Of a DNA stretch of 64,000 nucleotides, positions 59,298 to 64,000 are shown one piece after another (position 1 is the stretch's first letter; every line of letters starts with the position of its first letter). The stretch covers positions 112,102 to 176,101 of the forward strand of contig CAVKYI010000003.1 of NCBI GenBank assembly GCA_963660435.1. The letters are read 5' to 3'. The position numbers were made by a program, and so were the translations under genes. The notes beneath the pieces were generated by a model that had not been told where the DNA came from, made no database searches, and saw nothing but the letters and a program-made list of their open reading frames with translations. The stretch comes from Hallerella sp963660435 (GTDB lineage: Bacteria > Fibrobacterota > Fibrobacteria > Fibrobacterales > Fibrobacteraceae).

Positions 59298-60579
59298 TTC
59301 CGAATCGCCGAGCTTTATCGTTTCCGAAAAGGATGTGAACGAACGCCTGGACCGTTTTCTGCAAAGGAAACTTTCGGATTATTCTCGCACGGACATCCAA
59401 AAGCTGATTGCGGAAAACCAGGTGACGGTCGCCGGGACGCCTGCCAAGAAAAACCTGCGCCTTTCGGAAGGGATGCTTGTCCAGGTCGCTGCGCTTCCCC
59501 AAAAGGAATCCTCGTCGCTCGAACCGGAAAAGATGGATTTGCACATCGTCTATGAAGATGACGACGTCGCCGTGATTTTTAAACCGCGTGGAGTCGTGGT
59601 GCATCCGGGAAACGGCGTTTCGAAAGGGACGCTTGCCGCAGGGCTTCTCTACCACTTCAAGGAAAAGCTTTCGGCGGTGAACGGTCCGCTCCGGCCTGGA
59701 ATCGTGCACCGTCTCGACAAGGATACGCCGGGCCTGATGATTGTGGCGAAAAACGACAAGGCGCATCGGAATCTCGCGCACCAGCTCGAAACACGCACGC
59801 TTCACCGCAAGTATGAAGCCCTGATCTGGGGGCATCCGCGCGACCTTTCCGGGGAAATCGAACTGCCCCTTGGGCGCGATTCGAAATCCCGCATCCGCAT
59901 GGCTGTCGTAAAGAACGGGAAATTTGCGCGCACGCGCTACAAGGCGAAAAAGTTCTTTTCCATCGCGACGCTGATGGAGTATGAGCTGGATACGGGACGC
60001 ACGCACCAGATTCGTGTGCATTCCCGCTACACGGGACATCCGATTGTCGGCGACCCGGTTTACGAGGGACGCGAGGCTTCGCTTTCCCGAGTGCCGCCCC
60101 TTTACCGCGAAGTTGCGGAAGAGCTTTTGAAACTTGCGCCTGCACAGCTTCTGGAAGCGGTTGAAATCTGCTTTGCCCATCCGCGGACCCGAAAGAAGAT
60201 GTCTTTCTCCGTTCCGCTTGAAAAGCCGTTTGAAGATGCCGTCAAGCTTTTGGAAAAGGAGTGCCCGGAGTCCGCTCCGACTTTTGACGAGGATACGAGC
60301 TTTAGAAATTTTGGCGAAACTTCGATTGAAAACCCCTATCTGGACGAACCGCTGGAAACCGAAGAGGAATACCCTTACGAGGAAGAGCCCGTGAAGGAAC
60401 GCTTGACGCGGGCGGAACGCTTGGCGATGAAAAAGGAGCGGATTAAAAAGCGCAAGGCCATCGAGGCGGAGAAGCGCGAAAAAAAAGCGAAGCGTGAAGC
60501 GGAAAAGCGCGGCGAAGTCTATCGGTCGGAAATCGTCACCGGGCATGAACCGACCATCGACCCTTCGTATTTGGAATAA
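59272..60579 (+). CDS. rluD: Pseudouridine synthase, RluD family, with charged C-terminal extension
   Basis: A 435-residue enzyme. Residues about 14-75 are the S4 RNA-binding domain (VNERLDRFLQRKLSDYSRTD). The catalytic domain follows with HRLDKDTPGLMIVAKND, the nucleophile being D149, and LDTGRTHQIRVHSRYTGHPI. RluD-family enzymes make pseudouridine in 23S rRNA helix 69. After about residue 325 there is a tail of some 110 residues, first acidic (EEEYPYEEEPV) and then strongly basic (KKERIKKRKAIEAEKREKKA), which is longer than usual. The gene lies in the operon with lspA. ATG at 59272 gives the usual start. Confidence 0.9.
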   Translation: MQKNPQPTNSESPSFIVSEKDVNERLDRFLQRKLSDYSRTDIQKLIAENQVTVAGTPAKKNLRLSEGMLVQVAALPQKESSSLEPEKMDLHIVYEDDDVAVIFKPRGVVVHPGNGVSKGTLAAGLLYHFKEKLSAVNGPLRPGIVHRLDKDTPGLMIVAKNDKAHRNLAHQLETRTLHRKYEALIWGHPRDLSGEIELPLGRDSKSRIRMAVVKNGKFARTRYKAKKFFSIATLMEYELDTGRTHQIRVHSRYTGHPIVGDPVYEGREASLSRVPPLYREVAEELLKLAPAQLLEAVEICFAHPRTRKKMSFSVPLEKPFEDAVKLLEKECPESAPTFDEDTSFRNFGETSIENPYLDEPLETEEEYPYEEEPVKERLTRAERLAMKKERIKKRKAIEAEKREKKAKREAEKRGEVYRSEIVTGHEPTIDPSYLE

Positions 60580-60613
60580 AATTTTGTCTTTAACCGAAAA
60601 ATCTGGAAATTTT

Positions 60614-61297
60614 ATGAAAACGATTCCGACTCTTGTTGGACTTATCACGGTATTTTACTTTGCCGCCTGTTCTGACAACGGCTCTAGCGCGGAGGCATTT
60701 AATGCGGCAAAAATTTGCCCGGAAAGCGGTCGTGGAACATTTGTCGATGAGCGTGATGGGCAGGAATACAGGTACACGACAATCGGCAGACAAGTTTGGA
60801 TGGCGCAGAATTTAAACTATGATTTAACGGATGAAACCTTGCCCGATCCTTTAACAGGGGAGCTAAAATATGTAGGCATTTCCTGCCTTTACCCGGATGA
60901 TAATTGCATGGAAAAGGGAAGGATCTATAACTGGGTTGCTGCGAATTATGCCTGTCCAGAAGGTTGGCATTTGCCAGATGCGGATGAGTGGGATATTCTT
61001 TTTCAAATGATGGGCGGAACTGATATTGCGGGATATCGGTTAAAATCAACAGAAGGATGGAGGGCGCTTGAGGCCGGTAAAGAACCGGGAGGATCTGATG
61101 AATGCGCGTTTGATTTAATTCCGGCTAAACATTCTTCTCAAAATGCAGAAGGTCTTTTTTCTGATATTTGGACAGGTACTTTAAGAACGGATGGAGGATA
61201 TTCAGCTTATGTTGTAAGATTCCAATTTAATTCAAATGGTGTAAGTAAAATGACACAATTTCTTGACAAATACACTCTTCGCTGTGTAAAAAATTGA
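60614..61297 (+). CDS. FISUMP-domain lipoprotein
   Basis: A 227-residue protein with a lipoprotein signal peptide (lipobox FAAC, Cys near residue 20) and a Fibrobacter succinogenes major paralogous domain: FVDERDGQEYRYTTIGRQVW, MAQNLNY, GRIYNWVAANYACPEGWHLP and DEWDIL. The domain occurs in many copies in Fibrobacter and in other Bacteroidota-related genomes and is thought to be a surface module of unknown role. It starts behind a weak GGA and is followed by another secreted protein 10 bases on. The coding sequence is A/T-richer than the upstream operon. Confidence 0.88.
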   Translation: MKTIPTLVGLITVFYFAACSDNGSSAEAFNAAKICPESGRGTFVDERDGQEYRYTTIGRQVWMAQNLNYDLTDETLPDPLTGELKYVGISCLYPDDNCMEKGRIYNWVAANYACPEGWHLPDADEWDILFQMMGGTDIAGYRLKSTEGWRALEAGKEPGGSDECAFDLIPAKHSSQNAEGLFSDIWTGTLRTDGGYSAYVVRFQFNSNGVSKMTQFLDKYTLRCVKN

Positions 61298-61307
61298 GAA
61301 GTTGATA

Positions 61308-63920
61308 ATGCACAAGGGTGGAATTTTCGTCTTCGTTTTTTTGTACTTTTTCTTTTCTCATTCTTTTGGAAGCGTCGAGTCGTATCGAAACAGCCTTTTT
61401 ATTTTCCTTTCGGACAAAGACGGAAGTTCGAATCCTTATGCCAAATCTGGAATCTATGATTATGTTTCTACGAGAATCACTGGCGATATAGGGAGTCTCT
61501 ATCCTTATTCCATCGACGTGTCGTCACGGAGTGCAAGCGATCTATCGTCAATTTTTTCAAATCATGAATCGAATTCCGTGTTTGCAAAGGCTTTGGAATA
61601 TTGGTTTGAAAACAGTTCGGATAGTTTATTGTTGAATTGGAAAAAAAAATGCGGAAATAAGTGCGCCCTAACAGACTTGAAAAAAATACGTCCGGATATT
61701 TTGCCTCTTCGCTATATTGTCATTTCGGAGGGAGTTAGTGGCTTGGTTGCTCGTGAATATATCCAAGGAAGTGATTATGCCGGGGATATTTCCAAGGTGC
61801 TGTTCTTTGATACGCCGCATGAGGGAACAGGTTTTGCCGACCAGGCTCTTTTTCAAGGTTTGGAAGGCTATTCTCTCAAAAAACCGGATATCAAAAATCT
61901 TTCAGCGCTTATTCCGTTAACCCTTTCTGCTTATGTCTTTGGAGGACTGGATGCCTTGCAGGATGCTGTAATATCTGTGCTCCAGAGCGTTGTTCTCGGA
62001 ATGGCTCAGAATGCAGGCGATATTTCGACAGCTTTTTCGGAGGCTGCTCTGTTTGGTGAATATGCGAAAAATTCCGATGCACTTTGGTATTTGGCCCAAG
62101 ACGCTAGTTTTGATGATAAAAAATATGCAGATATTATTGCTGCATCAAAGGCCGAAATAAAGGCTGATATCGGTGAAATTCAATGGCTTAATTCGACTGG
62201 AATGAAAAGTGGGTTTAGCAGTCCGTCTTATGGTATTGTGTATTCTTATGGATTTCCCACAGTGGGAAATGGACGTCGGACATATAATGATTTTGGCGAG
62301 CAGGTAAAGAACCATATCCCGAAGGAAAAACTAAAACAGGTCTTCGTAGATTCCTTAAAAAATGTTTTATTGAATGCTGGTATTGATGAAAGTAATGTTC
62401 AGGAAAGCGTTTCCAACTTGGCGGATGAGCTGTTAAAAGGGACGCTTTCTAGCGAGGGAAGAAAAATTGTGGGGGAATTTGTTGAAAAATATCAATCTTT
62501 GGGGAATGCCTTAGATGATTCTAAATTGTTTGGCTATATTCAAGGGCTTTCAGGATTAAGGTCTTTAAAAATCAATATGGATGACTTGCCGGGATCGGCT
62601 TTGAAAATTCTCAGAGTTTTGGAAAAATTTATTCCTGAGGCTTATAAATCGGAGTTATACTCTGTGTTTATCAAAAATTTTTCTCCTGAAATTGCAGATG
62701 TATTGGGAAATGCGGCAAATTGTGCTGTTTCGAAAGGATCGTCGAGGAATTGTGTCTTGGCTGGACTTTCGGTCAGTGCAAAAAATCTTTCCAATTATGG
62801 CCTGAATTTTTTTGATGAAGGAATTTTTGATGTCCCTGTCTATAGTGCTTATGGTTTAAATGTTTCTTCATTTAAAAACGCATCAGTGTCTCGAGTTGGT
62901 TATGACTTGGGTAATTACATCGAAAATAACAGCCGTTTAAAGGACTACAAGGAACTTCTTTCTAATGTGGGGAGGCTTGAAACGGTGCGGAGTAAACTTG
63001 ATGTTGGATTGAGAGCCGGTTGTAATCTTTTGATGTCGCCTTATGACGAAATTTGCAAAGCCGCCGCCTTTGCCGCCAATGTGATCTTGATTGCGGATAT
63101 GTCGGGCAAGACCGCTAAGCTAGCCCAGAATATAGAAACGCTTAAGGATAATAAACATTTGTCGCTCAGCGCAGCGGTAAAAAAAACAGATAGTTTTAGT
63201 TATGACGGCTTAGATGGGAAAATTTCTTTTGACTATCCTGATTTAGAAAAATTACTTTTTGATTCTCCAAAAATTTCCATGGCTTCTATTTTCAAAAGAG
63301 GAAATGAAGATAACGCACTGGATTCAATTATACCTCTGATGCTTTTTGGAACTTGTGAATCCGATATTTACGATATCGCCTCGTTGGAAAATAACTGCCT
63401 AGTAATCGATAACGGGGATAGAATCTCTCAGGATTCGCAAAATGTGTCGCTTTATGCGTCTAGTTTTGCGGAAGAAACGGCTGTGTCTGCAGCAGTCGGA
63501 GATAAGTTGCTTTCCGTCAAGGATATTCGATTTAATGCTGATGTAAAACAATCTACTCCTTTAGAGGTTTTGAATTATTGGAAATGGAAAGCTCCTACGG
63601 TTAGAAAATATATTTACGAGTATCGTTTTGTGGTGGATGATTTGCAACCGGACAGCCTTCGGCAAATCATGTTGGATTTTAATGCGGGTGTTCGGATGGC
63701 TTATGAACGCAAAGGCGAAGCTTGGGTTGCGCGTTTGCGTGTTGGCGGCGGAGAGTGGAGTAAAGCTGTAGCGGTTTCAAATCCTGTTCGGAGTGATGGA
63801 CTTTTTGTATTTCGTCCAAGAGAGTTTTTTGATTTAGATTTTGATGACGAAGAACATCTGTTGTCCTCGATACAGAAATGTACTGCTTTAACGCAACTTG
63901 GACAAAACGTCCTAAGCTAA
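61308..63920 (+). CDS. Secreted alpha/beta-hydrolase-like protein with altered nucleophile motif
   Basis: An 870-residue exported protein (signal peptide about 1-22, ending FSHSFG). Residues about 120-180 resemble lipases of the PGAP1/triacylglycerol type: YIVISEGVSGLVAREYIQG followed by KVLFFDTPHEGTGFADQAL. In active relatives the first motif is GHSxGGLVAR; here the nucleophile serine aligns with glycine. The rest (about 200-870) is helical and then beta-rich, with no family I recognise; the last 130 residues (VVDDLQPDSLRQIMLDFNAG ...) may be a surface beta domain. It follows the FISUMP gene by 10 bases, so the two form an operon. A/T-rich. It may bind rather than cut lipids, or use a different residue. 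Confidence 0.6.
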   Translation: MHKGGIFVFVFLYFFFSHSFGSVESYRNSLFIFLSDKDGSSNPYAKSGIYDYVSTRITGDIGSLYPYSIDVSSRSASDLSSIFSNHESNSVFAKALEYWFENSSDSLLLNWKKKCGNKCALTDLKKIRPDILPLRYIVISEGVSGLVAREYIQGSDYAGDISKVLFFDTPHEGTGFADQALFQGLEGYSLKKPDIKNLSALIPLTLSAYVFGGLDALQDAVISVLQSVVLGMAQNAGDISTAFSEAALFGEYAKNSDALWYLAQDASFDDKKYADIIAASKAEIKADIGEIQWLNSTGMKSGFSSPSYGIVYSYGFPTVGNGRRTYNDFGEQVKNHIPKEKLKQVFVDSLKNVLLNAGIDESNVQESVSNLADELLKGTLSSEGRKIVGEFVEKYQSLGNALDDSKLFGYIQGLSGLRSLKINMDDLPGSALKILRVLEKFIPEAYKSELYSVFIKNFSPEIADVLGNAANCAVSKGSSRNCVLAGLSVSAKNLSNYGLNFFDEGIFDVPVYSAYGLNVSSFKNASVSRVGYDLGNYIENNSRLKDYKELLSNVGRLETVRSKLDVGLRAGCNLLMSPYDEICKAAAFAANVILIADMSGKTAKLAQNIETLKDNKHLSLSAAVKKTDSFSYDGLDGKISFDYPDLEKLLFDSPKISMASIFKRGNEDNALDSIIPLMLFGTCESDIYDIASLENNCLVIDNGDRISQDSQNVSLYASSFAEETAVSAAVGDKLLSVKDIRFNADVKQSTPLEVLNYWKWKAPTVRKYIYEYRFVVDDLQPDSLRQIMLDFNAGVRMAYERKGEAWVARLRVGGGEWSKAVAVSNPVRSDGLFVFRPREFFDLDFDDEEHLLSSIQKCTALTQLGQNVLS

Positions 63921-63953
63921 TAAGGTGTATATTTCCAGACAAGGCGCCACCCT

Positions 63954-64000
63954 ATGGCAGAAGAAAACGGACACGCGACGGAAAGGCGCCGCCGCATAAG
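63954..64000 (+). CDS. Start of an unknown gene (cut by window edge)
   Basis: ATG at 63954 opens a frame reading MAEENGHATERRRRI to the end of the window. A CAAGG lies 9-13 bases upstream and a TATATT a little further. Too little is present to name it. Confidence 0.4.
   Translation, partial: MAEENGHATERRRRI

Noticed and set aside
59245..60648. Minus-strand open frame of 467 codons opposite rluD
   Set aside because: No recognisable domain or start signal; it is the mirror of a gene with intact catalytic motifs.

Overview
The window is a stretch of bacterial chromosome that most resembles Fibrobacter or a close relative (Fibrobacterota). The pointers are a lipoprotein with the Fibrobacter succinogenes major paralogous (FISUMP) domain near 60.6 kb, secreted proteins with poly-serine linkers (20.8 kb, 26.8 kb), a C-terminal sorting-type domain, a eukaryotic-type HisA, the futalosine route to menaquinone, and Gram-negative envelope genes. 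Genes are dense and there is no phage, IS element, CRISPR array or rRNA.

Layout. 0-1 kb: end of mqnB and mqnD (menaquinone). 1.1 kb: a small Hc1-type histone-like protein. 1.4-12.3 kb: a long plus-strand cluster behind a strong promoter. It encodes a beta-helix/TSP3/OmpA fusion, a beta-barrel/TPR fusion, a 1,246-aa TPR protein, one TolQ/ExbB-type channel, two TolR/ExbD-type proteins and an AgmX/PglI-type TonB-like protein; together these look like a proton-driven machine spanning the envelope. 12.4-14.1 kb: a beta-barrel protein and a small lipoprotein. 14.2-19.7 kb: mreB-mreC-mreD-mrdA-rodA. 19.7-24 kb: a ComF-type protein, tRNA-Ser and tRNA-Phe, a CotH-domain lipoprotein and hisA. 24-39.2 kb (minus strand): the most accessory-looking region, with a 3,078-aa Tc-toxin A-like protein, a secreted GLUG-repeat protein, a GT1 glycosyltransferase and a MATE exporter. 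No TcB or TcC partner is present. 39.6-43.7 kb: rplM-rpsI, a cardiolipin synthase-like PLD protein, a DUF2914 membrane protein and a DtxR-type regulator. 43.7-48.6 kb: four DtxR-like boxes on a promoter, then an outer-membrane barrel, feoA, feoA, feoB and a FeoB-associated Cys-rich protein, a complete ferrous-iron uptake operon. 49-55.7 kb: an SLC13/DASS transporter, an RND/MMPL exporter, an intergenic repeat cluster and an LtaS-type sulfatase-fold protein. 55.8-60.6 kb: dnaA, and divergently a membrane protein, a squalene/phytoene synthase family protein, lspA and rluD. 60.6-64 kb: the FISUMP lipoprotein and a secreted alpha/beta-hydrolase-like protein, both A/T-rich, and the first codons of another gene.

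Regulation visible in sequence. The preferred -10 seems to be TATATT/TATAAT/TAAATT, with TTGACT/TTGACA as the best -35. Several genes have such a -10 only 6-7 nt before the start codon and no Shine-Dalgarno sequence, so leaderless transcripts are likely. rpsI has no ATG/GTG/TTG at a position that would give a full-length S9; an ATT follows a perfect GGAGG.

The two strongest candidates for a little-described system are the orphan TcA-like operon (25.3-39.2 kb) and the OmpA/TPR/TolQ-TolR-TolR/AgmX cluster (1.5-12.3 kb). The latter has the same channel set (one TolQ-like, two TolR-like) and accessory types (giant TPR, AgmX/PglI domain) as the Myxococcus Agl-Glt gliding machine. All functional calls come from reading the sequence; no database search was run.
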